Shown: positions 20,626 through 29,799, numbered from the stretch's first letter. The stretch: 64,000 bases of DNA from SAR202 cluster bacterium bin127 (GCA_002239045.1 MPNN01000002.1:62001-126000); one strand, 5' to 3'. Notes: generated from the letters alone by a model not told the origin. A program made the numbers and translations.

Positions 20626-21498
20626 TTATCCGAGGATGTTCTTCATCGCCTCGCCGATGTAGGCGGGGGATTCGACGACGGTGGCGCCGGCGGCTTCTAG
20701 TGCTTTGTTCTTTTCGGAGGCTAGTCCGGCCTTGCCGGTGATGATGGCGCCGGCGTGGCCCATGCGTTTGCCGGGTGGCGCGGTTTGGCCGGCGATGGAG
20801 GCGACTACGGGTTTGGTGACGTGTTGCTTTATGAAGTCGGCCGCGGCTTGTTCGCGGGTGCCGCCGATCTCGCCGATCATGACGATAGCTTCGGTTTCGT
20901 CGTCGTCTTGGAACTGGGTTAGGACGTCGATGAAGTTGGTTCCGGGTATGGGGTCTCCGCCGATGCCGACGCAGGTGGATTGTCCCATGCCGACGGCGCC
21001 AAGTTGGGCAACGGCTTCGTAGGTGAGGGTTCCGGAGCGTGAGACGACGCCGACGTTGCCGGGGGAAACCGCTACGCCTGGAATGATACCGAGTTTGACC
21101 CGCTCGCCGGGGTGTATGAGTCCGGGACAGTTTGGTCCGAGGAGTCGGGAGTTGGTGCGGTCGAGGTATGATTTGGCTTTCATCATGTCGTGGACGGGGA
21201 CGCCCTCGGTGATGCAGACGATCAACGAGAGTCCGGCGTCGGCTTGTTCGAGTATGGCGTCCATGGCGAAGGGAGCGGGTACGAAGACGAGTCCGGTGTT
21301 GGCTCCGGTGGCGGCGATGGCTTCGCGAGCCGTCTCGAAGTAGGGGATTTCGTCCATGAACTTGGTGCCGGATCGGTTGGGATGGACGGCTGCGACCATG
21401 TTGGTGCCGTATTCGACGATGCGCTGGGCTTGGAATGAGCCGTCACGGCCCAATCCCTGCACGAGTAGGCGACATGGGTCTTCGACTAGGACTGGCAT
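20626..21498 (-). CDS. sucD: succinate--CoA ligase, ADP/GDP-forming, alpha subunit
   Basis: SucD with SucC interconverts succinyl-CoA and succinate with substrate-level phosphorylation. The protein of about 290 residues starts at the ATG encoding [15 protein letters not shown] and has the CoA-binding domain, the LGPNCPGLI segment and the phosphohistidine motif GHAGAII. The longer ORF-track frame upstream is antisense-like readthrough of sucC. Its start overlaps the end of sucC by 13 bases. Malate-CoA ligase is a close relative and cannot be excluded. Confidence 0.94.
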   Translation of the reverse strand: MPVLVEDPCRLLVQGLGRDGSFQAQRIVEYGTNMVAAVHPNRSGTKFMDEIPYFETAREAIAATGANTGLVFVPAPFAMDAILEQADAGLSLIVCITEGVPVHDMMKAKSYLDRTNSRLLGPNCPGLIHPGERVKLGIIPGVAVSPGNVGVVSRSGTLTYEAVAQLGAVGMGQSTCVGIGGDPIPGTNFIDVLTQFQDDDETEAIVMIGEIGGTREQAAADFIKQHVTKPVVASIAGQTAPPGKRMGHAGAIITGKAGLASEKNKALEAAGATVVESPAYIGEAMKNILG

Positions 21499-22727
21499 GA
21501 TTTGTTGGGTTCCCCGGCCCCTCTGGATTCCTGCTTTCGCAGGAATGACGTGTGTTGCTCTCCCATGCTGGCGAGTTTGTCTCGGAGTATTTCGGCTGCG
21601 CTCGCCATATCGGGTGCTGGCGTGATGTCCATGTCCGAATCGTCGAGCAGTTGGAGCCCTTCTTCGGCGTTGGTGCCGCGCATTGCCGCGACGACCGGCT
21701 TTTTGGAGCCGACTTCTTTGGAGGCGTTGATGATTCCGGTGGCCACGACGTCGGAACGGGCGATGCCGGCGAAGAGATTGACGAGGATGATTTCGACGTC
21801 GGGATCGGAGACGATGATCTTGAAGGCGTGCTCGATGCGTTCGAGGTCGGCAGATCCGCCGATGTCGAGGAAGTTCGCCGGTTCTGCGCCCGCCCACTTC
21901 GTGATGTCCATAGTGGCCATGGCGAGGCCGGCGCCGTTGACCATGCATCCGACGCGTCCGCCTTCGAGCTTTACATAGGCGAGGTCGAATTCGGAGGCTT
22001 CGCGTTCGAGCGGGTCCATCTGGGCCGGATCGTGGAGTTCGAGGAGTCCGGGATGGCGGAAGAGGGCGTCGTCTTCGATACCGACCTTGGCGTCGAGGGC
22101 GATGATCTTACCGTCCTCACTCTCGATGAGCGGATTGATCTCGACCAGCGAGCAGTCGTTGTCGATGAAGAGCTGGTAGGCATTGGCGATGAGTGCGGTG
22201 GCGGGTCGGATTAGCGGCGGAGGGAAGCCGAGAGCCAACGCGGCATCGCGGGCTTTGTACGGAAGGAGGCCGATGAGTGGGTCGCCGATGATACGAACGA
22301 TCTTTTCAGGCTGCTCCTCGGCTACCTGTTCAATCTCGACGCCGCCCTCGCGAGTGGCTATGATGGCAGGCGCGCCCTCGTCGCCGTCCATAACGATTGA
22401 GACATAGTATTCGTGGGCGATGTCGGCGGCCGGCGTGATCATCACCTTGTCGATCGGGACGCCCTTAGGGCCGGTCTGGTTGGTGACCATCCGAGTTCCC
22501 AACATGTCAGAGGCGTACTGGACCGCGTCTTCAGCGGTGGCGGCGAACTTCACACCACCTGCTTTGCCTCGGCCGCCCGCATGGACTTGGGCTTTGACGA
22601 TGACCGGGCAGCCGAGTTCGTTGGCTGCGGTTTCCGCATCGTTAGCAGATTCCACGATGCGCCAAGGCAATACGGGGATGCCGTAGTCTTTGAAGAGTTG
22701 CTTGGCCTGGTACTCGTGGAGGTTCAT
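21486..22727 (-). CDS. sucC: succinate--CoA ligase, beta subunit, with repeat-derived C-terminal tail
   Basis: SucC is the ATP-grasp subunit that binds nucleotide and succinate. The sequence [19 protein letters not shown] opens the protein, the ATP-grasp segment [19 protein letters not shown] follows, and LEINPL appears as [10 protein letters not shown]. The usual protein ends near ...ILRDKLASM; here about 24 more residues (including [12 protein letters not shown]) are encoded by a REP-like repeat that has moved the stop codon past the sucD start. The activity should be unaffected if the tail is disordered. Confidence 0.93.
   Translation of the reverse strand: MNLHEYQAKQLFKDYGIPVLPWRIVESANDAETAANELGCPVIVKAQVHAGGRGKAGGVKFAATAEDAVQYASDMLGTRMVTNQTGPKGVPIDKVMITPAADIAHEYYVSIVMDGDEGAPAIIATREGGVEIEQVAEEQPEKIVRIIGDPLIGLLPYKARDAALALGFPPPLIRPATALIANAYQLFIDNDCSLVEINPLIESEDGKIIALDAKVGIEDDALFRHPGLLELHDPAQMDPLEREASEFDLAYVKLEGGRVGCMVNGAGLAMATMDITKWAGAEPANFLDIGGSADLERIEHAFKIIVSDPDVEIILVNLFAGIARSDVVATGIINASKEVGSKKPVVAAMRGTNAEEGLQLLDDSDMDITPAPDMASAAEILRDKLASMGEQHTSFLRKQESRGAGEPNKSCQS
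21519..21550. repeat. REP-like repeat inside the end of sucC
   Basis: CCTCTGGATTCCTGCTTTCGCAGGAATGACG contains the hairpin TTCCTGC/GCAGGAA. It is nearly identical to the copy at 22829-22862 and lies within the sucC reading frame, where it encodes the SFLRKQESR peptide. Confidence 0.8.
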
Positions 22728-22828
22728 TCGGTGCGGTTCGGATTCGGGTCGCGACGACTCATCGATTCTAGATGATGAGTTTTTCGCAGTTGTTAACCGA
22801 TTGGGATCGCGTTATCGACGTTGCCCTG

Positions 22829-22862
22829 CCCCTCTGGATTCCTGCTTTCGCCGGAATGACGG
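22829..22862. repeat. REP-like repeat
   Basis: CCCCTCTGGATTCCTGCTTTCGCCGGAATGACGG is an intergenic copy of the dispersed repeat, between sucC and the DapA-like gene. The short intergenic stretch holds no gene. Confidence 0.8.
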
Positions 22863-22881
22863 AAGTTGGTCATCCCTCCGC

Positions 22882-23778
22882 CTATGCCAACAACCCAGTC
22901 TCCCGCAAGACCGCCTCGATGGCGGCTTTGGATTCATCGGACACCGGCGCAGTAGGTCGTCGCGGGTCGCCGTATTCCCAACCCAACATCGACATTGCCG
23001 TCTTCGGCGCGCCGATGGTGTTCATCACGATGGCGTTGAGCTTTGACGCGGTGCGTTGGAGCTCGACCGCGGTCTTGTAGTCTCCATTGAATCCGGCGCT
23101 AACGATGTCCATGCAGAGCGCAGGTGCGATGTTGCCGAGGAGCATGCAGGCGCCATCGCAACCGATCATGGTGCCAAACGCGAGCAAGGCGCCGCTACAG
23201 TTCCACTTGCGAACGTTGGACGGAATGTTCGGGATGACCTGCTGTTCGAAGAGGATTGAATGGTCGGTGATGTAGGCGAAGACGTTGTCCATGCCGCAGA
23301 GTTCGGCGATGACAGGAGGCGGTGCGGCCGGGTCGCCGCCGCGGGCGAAGGTCTGGTGTATCACCACCACCGGGAGCGGGCAGCGGGAGGTCACGTAGCT
23401 GTAGTAAGTCACCAGGTCCGCGGGCGACATGTTGCGCGGTATTCGCATCCGAATGAAGTCGGCACCCGCCTCGGCGTAGTTCTCGGACAATCGCAGGGTT
23501 TCGATGGTGGAGCGTTCGTCGACGCCGGCGATGACGAATTTCTGACCATTGTGGGCGGCAGATACGGTCTTGACGGTTTGCAGTCGTTCCGCTTCGCTGA
23601 GCATCGTCTCCTCGCCGTTGGCGGTTACGACCACGAAGCCGGAGAGCGGGGTGTCGAGCCAACGCCCGACGTTGCGTTCTAGGGCGTCGAAATCGAGCGA
23701 TTGATCGGCGTCGTCTCGGAATGGCGTGGGTGTCGGAGCTACTACGATGGGCTGGTCGATAGATGGTATCGTTGACAT
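22882..23778 (-). CDS. dihydrodipicolinate synthase-fold protein lacking the Schiff-base lysine
   Basis: This 298-residue protein follows the DapA/NAL TIM-barrel plan: APTPTPFRDD at the N-terminus, FVVVTANGEETMLSEAERLQ where the GTTGE loop lies, and VIAGVDERSTIETLRLSENYAEAGAD. In active family members a Tyr (YNxPxRT) and a Lys (GIK) form the Schiff base. Here those places read VVVIHQTFARGG and FAYITDHS, so neither residue is present. It is therefore unlikely to be dihydrodipicolinate synthase. It may be a non-aldolase lyase or a binding protein. It is divergent from the thioredoxin-like gene, with only 33 bases between. Confidence 0.8.
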   Translation of the reverse strand: MSTIPSIDQPIVVAPTPTPFRDDADQSLDFDALERNVGRWLDTPLSGFVVVTANGEETMLSEAERLQTVKTVSAAHNGQKFVIAGVDERSTIETLRLSENYAEAGADFIRMRIPRNMSPADLVTYYSYVTSRCPLPVVVIHQTFARGGDPAAPPPVIAELCGMDNVFAYITDHSILFEQQVIPNIPSNVRKWNCSGALLAFGTMIGCDGACMLLGNIAPALCMDIVSAGFNGDYKTAVELQRTASKLNAIVMNTIGAPKTAMSMLGWEYGDPRRPTAPVSDESKAAIEAVLRETGLLA

Positions 23779-23811
23779 TTAAGGATTGATCCTCGATCTT
23801 GGTCTTGCGAG

Positions 23812-24603
23812 ATGTATGCGAGTTTAACTTTGTTGCGCAACTGCCAGATAACGTGTCGCTCCTACCTGCCGATCGTAGCAGTGGTAGTGCTTGGTCTTGC
23901 GTTGGTCAGCTGTGGAGCCGAAGAAGGTGACGGAGTCGAAGTCGCGCAAGTCGCCGCGACAGCAACATCTGCACCAGAGCCAACAGCAACCACTGCACCT
24001 CCGCCGACCACGACGCAGGCTCCGACCGCAACGATCGCACCAACCGCGACCGAATCCCCGTATTGGGCCAAGAAGATCCTACCCGGCATCGCCATGGAGC
24101 AGTATCCTCCGGTTAACGACCGAACCGATTACGAACTTAAGAACACGCAAGAGTGGTTAAATGGGGAGCCGACCACGATTGCCGAGATCCGCGACAGCGG
24201 GAGAGTGGTGGTGGTCGATTTCTGGACCTATACCTGATACAACTGTAAGAACACGTGGCCGGCCTTGAGGGCATGGCATGAGAGCTACGCTAACGCCGGG
24301 CTCACCATCCTAGGAGTGCACACTCCCGAATTCGATTTCGAGAAGAGGATCAACAGACTTAGCGCCGCAGTCGAAGAGAACGACATCGGCTGGCTCGTGG
24401 TCCAGGACAACGAATACTCCACCTGGCGCTACTTCACCAACCGCTACTGGCCCGCCAAGTACATCTTCGACCCGGCTGGCAACCTCCGCTTCCGCCACTT
24501 CGGCGAAGGGAAGTATGAGGAGACGGAGCAAGTCATCCGACTGCTACTCGACGAAGCTGGCTTTGATGTTACGGGGATCGAACCTACTTACCCGCTCAAC
24601 TGA
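23812..24603 (+). CDS. thioredoxin-like lipoprotein with in-frame TGA in the CxxC motif (selenoprotein candidate)
   Basis: One reading frame spans both ORF-track entries (23812-24237 and 24265-24603), interrupted only by TGA at 24235-24237. The N-terminus has a signal with lipobox ALVSC and a Thr/Pro linker; a thioredoxin-like domain follows. Around the stop the frame reads VVVDFWTYT-(TGA)-YNCKNTWPALRAW, where relatives have FWTYTCVNC. The TGA thus stands exactly at the first cysteine of CxxC, giving U-x-x-C if decoded as selenocysteine. Downstream similarity is intact (GVHTPEFDFEK, NRYWPAKYIFDPAGNLRFRHFGEG). The alternatives are a nonsense mutation or a base error. It should be anchored outside the membrane as a thiol-disulfide enzyme. 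Confidence 0.7.
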
Positions 24604-24811
24604 CGGCGGGCAATTTCACACCGAAATCGTTTTAGCGCTGAAACGGGTTCTCAAAGTAGTGGTTCAGATCGCTTCCTACAGGCACGGCTGACGCTCGCTG
24701 TTTCGATCGCGTACCTCGGTTTGACGTCCGTAACCCGTCTTGCCCGAAATCCGATGCCACTTCTTTTTGGATCCACAAAGCGTTTCTGATGCGCGACTAA
24801 ATGGCATCACA

Positions 24812-24820
24812 TGTTATGAT
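24812..24820 (+). promoter_or_regulatory. possible extended -10 promoter
   Basis: TGTTATGAT fits an extended -10 element (TG-N-TATGAT). It is about 28 bases upstream of the GTG of the HEPN-like/STAND gene, in a 240-bp intergenic region with no other recognisable content. No good -35 box is present at 17 bases. Confidence 0.4.
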
Positions 24821-24846
24821 CATTTGCTGCAAGATATAAACCAGCA

Positions 24847-27471
24847 GTGAATGACACCGAGGGCTGTGAAAAAGTGACGGAACATAAGTACATAGATCAT
24901 TTGTTGAACAGAGCCGAAAGAGATAAACAGGATGGGGATTTTTCATACTTTTGGTCGCTTTTACTTGCAGGTGAGGCCTTGCACAAATTGGTAGTTCTCG
25001 GCATGGTCTCAGCCGTCGGGGATGATCGAGAAAGAAATCGGTATCGTTTGCAGTATCGATTGGTGCGAGCGCAAGGATTGGGTGAATGGAACGACGTACT
25101 GGGAGAAGTGCTAAACGGACCCCCGTCACAATACCTGCATCCAGATCTATCCGTTGACCGGGATCAACTCACGAAAAGAAATCCGGACGACGCTTGGCAA
25201 GTGGAGTGCGTCGAGTTGCTGCGGCAATGTCTGAGTCAACTTGACATCGAACAGCGCCAAACTGAAAGAGGCTCTCCTCTGATGTCTTGGTTCAGGTTGT
25301 TTGCCCTTTTGAGGAACAAAACCAGAGGACACGGCGCAACACGTACGACGGTCTCTGGTTTGGCTGGCAAATACTTAAACGATAGCATTCGCGTCTTGTA
25401 TGGAAATTTGAAACTGTTTCATCGACCCTGGGTTCACTTGCATCAAAACATTAACGGCAGGTATCGCGTTACTGGAATTGGGGGTGATGCGACGGTTTAC
25501 GACTATCTCAAAAACGAATCATCTCATAATCTCGCGGACGGAGTGTACATGTATGTTGACGTCCCAATGCGACTTGAGCTAGTTGTCGGTGAGCCAGATG
25601 GAAGAGACTTCTTCTTGCCGAATGGAAATTTCAATAAACATCATTACGAGCTTTTGTCATACGTAACAGACGACCGAATTTCAGGCGATTCGTCACAGTT
25701 TGCACAATCTCCCCATATGCGAATAAGTAAGACGCATGGAAATAAAGAACTACTGATAAGAGGTAACAGTCTAACGAATGCACCAAAATTTGCGGAAGAC
25801 TACGTCGCCAGGCCCGATATAGAATACCGTCTTTTGGATCTGCTGACCGATGATCGCCATCCGATCATCACTTTACAAGGAACAGGCGGTATCGGAAAAA
25901 CTTCAACGACTTTAAATATCATCGACAAAATCGTCGATCAAGAAAGGTTTGAATTGATTGCTTGGTTCAGCGCAAGAGACATCGATCTTGATTATGCTGG
26001 CGCCAGACCAGTGAAACCAAGTGTCGTGACTGAAAACGACATCGCTGACCGATACGCCCAACTGGTGTTATCACCGGACGCAATTAATGATCGGAAATTC
26101 GATCGTCGGACGTTTTTTGAGCAACAATTGGCATCTTACGACGGTGATGATAGCTGCCTGTTCATATTTGATAATTTCGAGACGGTCCGCAATCCAGTCG
26201 AGATGTTCGATTGGATCGAGCGGAACGTAAGACTGCCCAACAAAGTGTTGATTACGACTCGGTTGAGAGATTTCAAAGGCGATTACCCCATCGAAGTTTA
26301 TGGGATGACAGACGATCAGGCCGAGGATCTCATCAGAAAAACCGCTTCGCGTCTAGGTATTTGGGGTTTGCTCGACGAAAACAACGTCGCTGACCTTGCC
26401 AAGTCCTCGGGCGGTCATCCATACGTTATCAAAATCTTGTTGGGCGAAGTCGTGGATTCTAGGCGTTTCTCGTCGCCGCGCCATGTGATCGCCCGTAGCG
26501 ACGAGATATTGACGGCATTGTTCGAGCGCACGTTCAGAGCGTTGTCACCTTGCGGCCAACGGATTTTCATGACTTTGGCGGCCTGGAACTCAGCAGTGCC
26601 CCGCGTGGCACTCGAGGCTGTGTTGATCGGTTCGACTAATGACAATTACGAAGTTGACAAGGCAATCGAGTCGCTACTTAATTACTCATTCGCAGAGCAA
26701 CACGTCGCCGCCGAAGACGGTCAAACTTTTATCAGTCTACCATTGACTGCGCACGCGTTCGGTAAAAAGAAATTAGAGACTAGTATCTTGAAATCTGCGA
26801 TCGAAACTGATGTGCAAATCCTGCAAATGTTCAGTCCCAGTACGATTTCAGATATCAATCTCAATCTCGACAGGCGTCTTAGGAGCTTTATCAATAACGT
26901 ATCATCGCAGATAGACCGCGGTGAACCTTTTTCCCGTTTCGAACCGATTCTTCACATGGTGTGCAGGTCGTATAATCCCGGATGGTTGCAACTTGCCCGT
27001 TGGCGGATCGAGCGCGGCACCGCTGCCGATCTGGATCTGGCGATTTCAGATATTGAAACGTTCATTCAAAATGACGACAATGGTCCGTCTTCGGCAATAG
27101 CTTGGCGCATGTTGGCCGAAATATATGGAATTAAACACGATATACTCGGCGAGATTAATGCACTAGTTGAACGATCTATGTTGGATTCCGTGCCTTTTCA
27201 TGACATATCGAATACCGCGAATTTTTTGAACCACATATACCGCGAATTAGATATCGACCAAGGAAGGCTTGTGCTAGTCGAACGATTGCTTGAAGTTCTT
27301 GAAAAGCGAAGTGACGAAGCCAATGCAAACGACTTTTCTAGGATGGCTTGGCTCGCCATGCATTTGTTAAAAGAAGAACGGGCAAAAGAATTTGCAGAAC
27401 GCGGACTAAAACTGGATCCATCTAATGTGCATTGCATTAGAATTGCCAACCGACCGATCTTTTCTGTTTGA
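24847..27471 (+). CDS. HEPN-like/STAND NTPase (putative anti-phage protein)
   Basis: This is an 874-residue soluble protein in three parts. The N-terminal helical region (about 1-190) contains RNKTRGH (R156-x5-H162), matching the R-x4-6-H catalytic motif of HEPN ribonucleases. The STAND/NB-ARC-type NTPase covers about 320-560, with Walker A GTGGIGKTS at 345-353, Walker B CLFIFDNFE, and SGGHPYVIKILL as the GxP-like motif. The C-terminal third is helical and TPR-like (ending AKEFAERGLKLDPSNVH). Start is GTG 24847, or GTG 24874, which has GAGGG upstream. AT-rich codon use differs from its neighbours. Such proteins often act as infection sensors that trigger RNA cleavage; that role is inferred. 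Confidence 0.75.
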   Translation: MNDTEGCEKVTEHKYIDHLLNRAERDKQDGDFSYFWSLLLAGEALHKLVVLGMVSAVGDDRERNRYRLQYRLVRAQGLGEWNDVLGEVLNGPPSQYLHPDLSVDRDQLTKRNPDDAWQVECVELLRQCLSQLDIEQRQTERGSPLMSWFRLFALLRNKTRGHGATRTTVSGLAGKYLNDSIRVLYGNLKLFHRPWVHLHQNINGRYRVTGIGGDATVYDYLKNESSHNLADGVYMYVDVPMRLELVVGEPDGRDFFLPNGNFNKHHYELLSYVTDDRISGDSSQFAQSPHMRISKTHGNKELLIRGNSLTNAPKFAEDYVARPDIEYRLLDLLTDDRHPIITLQGTGGIGKTSTTLNIIDKIVDQERFELIAWFSARDIDLDYAGARPVKPSVVTENDIADRYAQLVLSPDAINDRKFDRRTFFEQQLASYDGDDSCLFIFDNFETVRNPVEMFDWIERNVRLPNKVLITTRLRDFKGDYPIEVYGMTDDQAEDLIRKTASRLGIWGLLDENNVADLAKSSGGHPYVIKILLGEVVDSRRFSSPRHVIARSDEILTALFERTFRALSPCGQRIFMTLAAWNSAVPRVALEAVLIGSTNDNYEVDKAIESLLNYSFAEQHVAAEDGQTFISLPLTAHAFGKKKLETSILKSAIETDVQILQMFSPSTISDINLNLDRRLRSFINNVSSQIDRGEPFSRFEPILHMVCRSYNPGWLQLARWRIERGTAADLDLAISDIETFIQNDDNGPSSAIAWRMLAEIYGIKHDILGEINALVERSMLDSVPFHDISNTANFLNHIYRELDIDQGRLVLVERLLEVLEKRSDEANANDFSRMAWLAMHLLKEERAKEFAERGLKLDPSNVHCIRIANRPIFSV

Positions 27472-27667
27472 TGGAACCAAGGTTTTTGTTTTACCTCCGG
27501 TTTAATCCCGTTCCTCAGTTCATCAGTCGCGGCGGTTATAAGTTGGTCTACGCAAGTGGATCGGAAAGCGGACTTTGGTAAGCGATTCATTGAGGAAATT
27601 GGCTCGGGTCTCGCATTTCTAGGTCTTGGGTTTTGGTGAGAATTGTCACGGCGTACACTCTGGTTAC

Positions 27668-28363
27668 ATGACCGTATACTCCAACGAACGATCCGGCAGC
27701 ATCGTCCAAAACGAACTCCCTCCTTCGATTCCCCGCGACACTCGCGTTGCCATGGACGGCCTCGATTTCCTTGCTCAACTGCCCGATGCCTCCATCGCCG
27801 CAACCTTTTTCGATCCTCAATACCGCGGCGTCCTCGACGAACTCAGCTACGGCAACGAAGGCGTCCTCCGAGGCAAGCAACGCTCGGCCCTACCCCAGAT
27901 GCCATCCGAGATCATCGCCGAGTTCATACGATCCATCGACCGCGTCCTCGGCCCCAGCGGACACCTCTTTCTGTGGACCGACAAATTCCATCTTTGCTCC
28001 GGCATCGACGAATGGACCGAACACACGACCCTAGAAACCGTCGACCTCATCACCTGGAACAAAGGCCGCATCGGCATGGGTTACCGCACCCGCCGCACCG
28101 CCGAATACCTCATCGTCCTTCAAAAAGCCCCGAAGCGAGCCAAAGGCGTTTGGACAAGCCACAACATCCCCGACGTCTGGGACGAAAAAGCCCCGTCATT
28201 GAAGGGTGTCCACCCCAAACCGATTGAACTTCAAAAAGCCTTGATCGAAGCGACGACCGCGCCGGCAGATCCGGTACTCGATCCGGCCGCTGGCAGTTTC
28301 AGTGTGCTGAAAGCGTGTCAGTTGGCAGGACGCATATTTGTCGGTTGCGACGTGAATGGTTGA
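27668..28363 (+). CDS. solitary DNA methyltransferase, beta-type motif order
   Basis: A DNA adenine-N6 or cytosine-N4 methyltransferase of about 231 residues. The catalytic motif is FDPQYRG near residue 47 (a DPPY variant) and the SAM motif DPAAGSFSVL lies near the C-terminus, giving the motif IV-before-I order of the beta group. There is no room for a separate target-recognition domain. The ATG at 27668 is preferred over the ORF-track start. No partner endonuclease of matching type is adjacent, but a PD-(D/E)XK-like protein lies 350 bp away. It could protect against, or mark, DNA. Confidence 0.85.
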   Translation: MTVYSNERSGSIVQNELPPSIPRDTRVAMDGLDFLAQLPDASIAATFFDPQYRGVLDELSYGNEGVLRGKQRSALPQMPSEIIAEFIRSIDRVLGPSGHLFLWTDKFHLCSGIDEWTEHTTLETVDLITWNKGRIGMGYRTRRTAEYLIVLQKAPKRAKGVWTSHNIPDVWDEKAPSLKGVHPKPIELQKALIEATTAPADPVLDPAAGSFSVLKACQLAGRIFVGCDVNG

Positions 28364-28373
28364 AATCTTACCT

Positions 28374-28400
28374 TCCCCTTTTTGCGCAGCAAAAGGGGGA
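28374..28400. terminator. terminator-like hairpin between convergent genes
   Basis: TCCCCTTTT and AAAAGGGGGA form a stem of about 9 bp around GCGCAGC. It lies 10 bases after the methyltransferase stop and before the convergent DUF2283 gene. Each arm supplies a T-run or A-run, so it may act in both directions. Confidence 0.55.
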
Positions 28401-28471
28401 CGCGTTGAGCATATCGAAACGCAGGGAGTTCATACCGTCGCCAGCATCCACAACCTCAATCCTTACCAGAC

Positions 28472-28672
28472 TCAGTTCGATTCAAACTGCAAATCCGTCA
28501 GATCAATCTCCGAGGAACGCTTAGAAAGGTGGTGCATCTCAACCCCGACCACCTCATCCGCCTCGTTGTAGTCCAGCACCACACCCGGCGATACCTCCTC
28601 TGAACCCGCGATTCGAGAGTCATCGATCTTCAGATACAGCGCATCAGCGTTCTGGTCCACACTCAGTTTCAC
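28472..28672 (-). CDS. DUF2283 family small protein (second copy)
   Basis: This 66-residue protein closely matches the one at 12477: DQNADALYLKIDDSRIAGSEEVSPGVVLDYNEADEVVGVEMHHLSKRSS appears in both with few changes. It is a single gene convergent with the DNA methyltransferase, with no DUF4258-like partner visible. The paralogue pair may be a duplication or separate acquisition. Function is unknown; a toxin-antitoxin-like context is known for some members. Confidence 0.85.
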   Translation of the reverse strand: MKLSVDQNADALYLKIDDSRIAGSEEVSPGVVLDYNEADEVVGVEMHHLSKRSSEIDLTDLQFESN

Positions 28673-28715
28673 AATTGATCTCTCATCCTACGATCATAGA
28701 GTCTCGTGGAAATAA

Positions 28716-29660
28716 CTAAACCAAATCCGCCAAATATGGACTGAACACTTCCTTGAACTTCAGCAGATTCTCAACCATCCATTCTCTTAGTTCCCTCAGG
28801 TCTCGCTCGGAACTGTCGATAGACCCTTCAGTGTAGAGAGCAATTCTGCTCGATTTTCTGGTGTCCAAGCGTTCCCATCCCAAAGTTTCGTTCAGGGATT
28901 GCTCGATTTCGGCGCGTTTTTCGTTCAACGAATCGAAAAGTTGCTTGTTGAATTCGCTGTCGCGATCCAGGTAGAGTTCGACTCGAACACGCGATTGTTC
29001 GCCGAAAACAGCACAATAACCTATTTTGGCGTGACCTGAGGAAAACCAATGCCAACCTTGAGGATGCGCTGTTTTCGCGTTGGTAAATCCGTGATTTGTG
29101 CGTAGTTCATCAACCAACGTTTGGAAGAACACCCGCTGTTTTTCTCGACGGGGAGAAATGTCTCGTTCACGAGTTTTCGTCGCTTTCTGCCAAGCGTTCG
29201 GAAATGCCACTGGACGAAACTCAGGCGCTGGATGCGATCCGCCTATCCTCTTAACGTTGATTGTGACACCGTAGAATTCGAGCGAGTCATCAGTACGTTG
29301 ATTCAACCAGTCAAGAGCTTGACGATGCTCATCTCTGAACTCGGTGGCCACCCAAATGACGATGTCCGCACGTTGTCCCGAGGCGTAGGTCATTAGTTGA
29401 CCGAGATGGTTGTGATCTGTCGTCACAAGTTGGTTCTCAACAATTACTTTCGCTTTACGGCCCGATTCAGTCGCCGTAATGTCTGCGAAGAAATCTCCAA
29501 CTGCCGACTCGGTGTCTTCGATTTCCAAATCCAAGCCTAGTTCTTCACCGAGCAAATCTAGATTTTCAGCGAGCCAAGGCGTGAAATCATGTGCTTCGTG
29601 CTGCCAGATCTTGCGGGGATCCACCGAAACGAGTTTGCCCAGTTGTTGTGCGTTCGTCAT
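28716..29660 (-). CDS. DUF4268-type protein with PD-(D/E)XK-like nuclease fold
   Basis: This 314-residue protein has an N-terminal part (about 50-130) with GDFFADITATES, then KAKVIVENQL and TDHNHLGQLMTYASG. This order fits a PD-(D/E)XK-type nuclease core (D, then E-x-Q). The C-terminal part (about 175-310, REKQRVFFQTLVDELR onward) fits DUF4268. Such proteins occur with restriction-modification and other defence genes. Here it lies in the same patch as a HEPN-like/STAND protein and a DNA methyltransferase. Whether it cuts DNA is not shown. Confidence 0.75.
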   Translation of the reverse strand: MTNAQQLGKLVSVDPRKIWQHEAHDFTPWLAENLDLLGEELGLDLEIEDTESAVGDFFADITATESGRKAKVIVENQLVTTDHNHLGQLMTYASGQRADIVIWVATEFRDEHRQALDWLNQRTDDSLEFYGVTINVKRIGGSHPAPEFRPVAFPNAWQKATKTRERDISPRREKQRVFFQTLVDELRTNHGFTNAKTAHPQGWHWFSSGHAKIGYCAVFGEQSRVRVELYLDRDSEFNKQLFDSLNEKRAEIEQSLNETLGWERLDTRKSSRIALYTEGSIDSSERDLRELREWMVENLLKFKEVFSPYLADLV

Positions 29661-29799
29661 GTTGTCGTGTCAAACCTTGCTACGAATTTCGATATTTCGA
29701 CCATGTCAAGATGGTAGCCGATGGTCAGATATCGTCGAAGCAACCATCTCCACATATATCCTTAATCACGCAAAACCAACTATCCAACGACCCCACCCC

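Noticed and set aside
20626-21948. 440-codon reading of sucD
   Set aside because: The N-terminal 150 residues are an out-of-frame reading of sucC; the true SucD starts at 21498.
24235-24237. Reading the thioredoxin-like gene as two separate genes
   Set aside because: The second half has no start near its conserved beginning and both halves together match one family.
24847-29660. A complete known restriction-modification system
   Set aside because: The methyltransferase and the nuclease-like gene are separate, convergent or distant, and neither has a specificity subunit.
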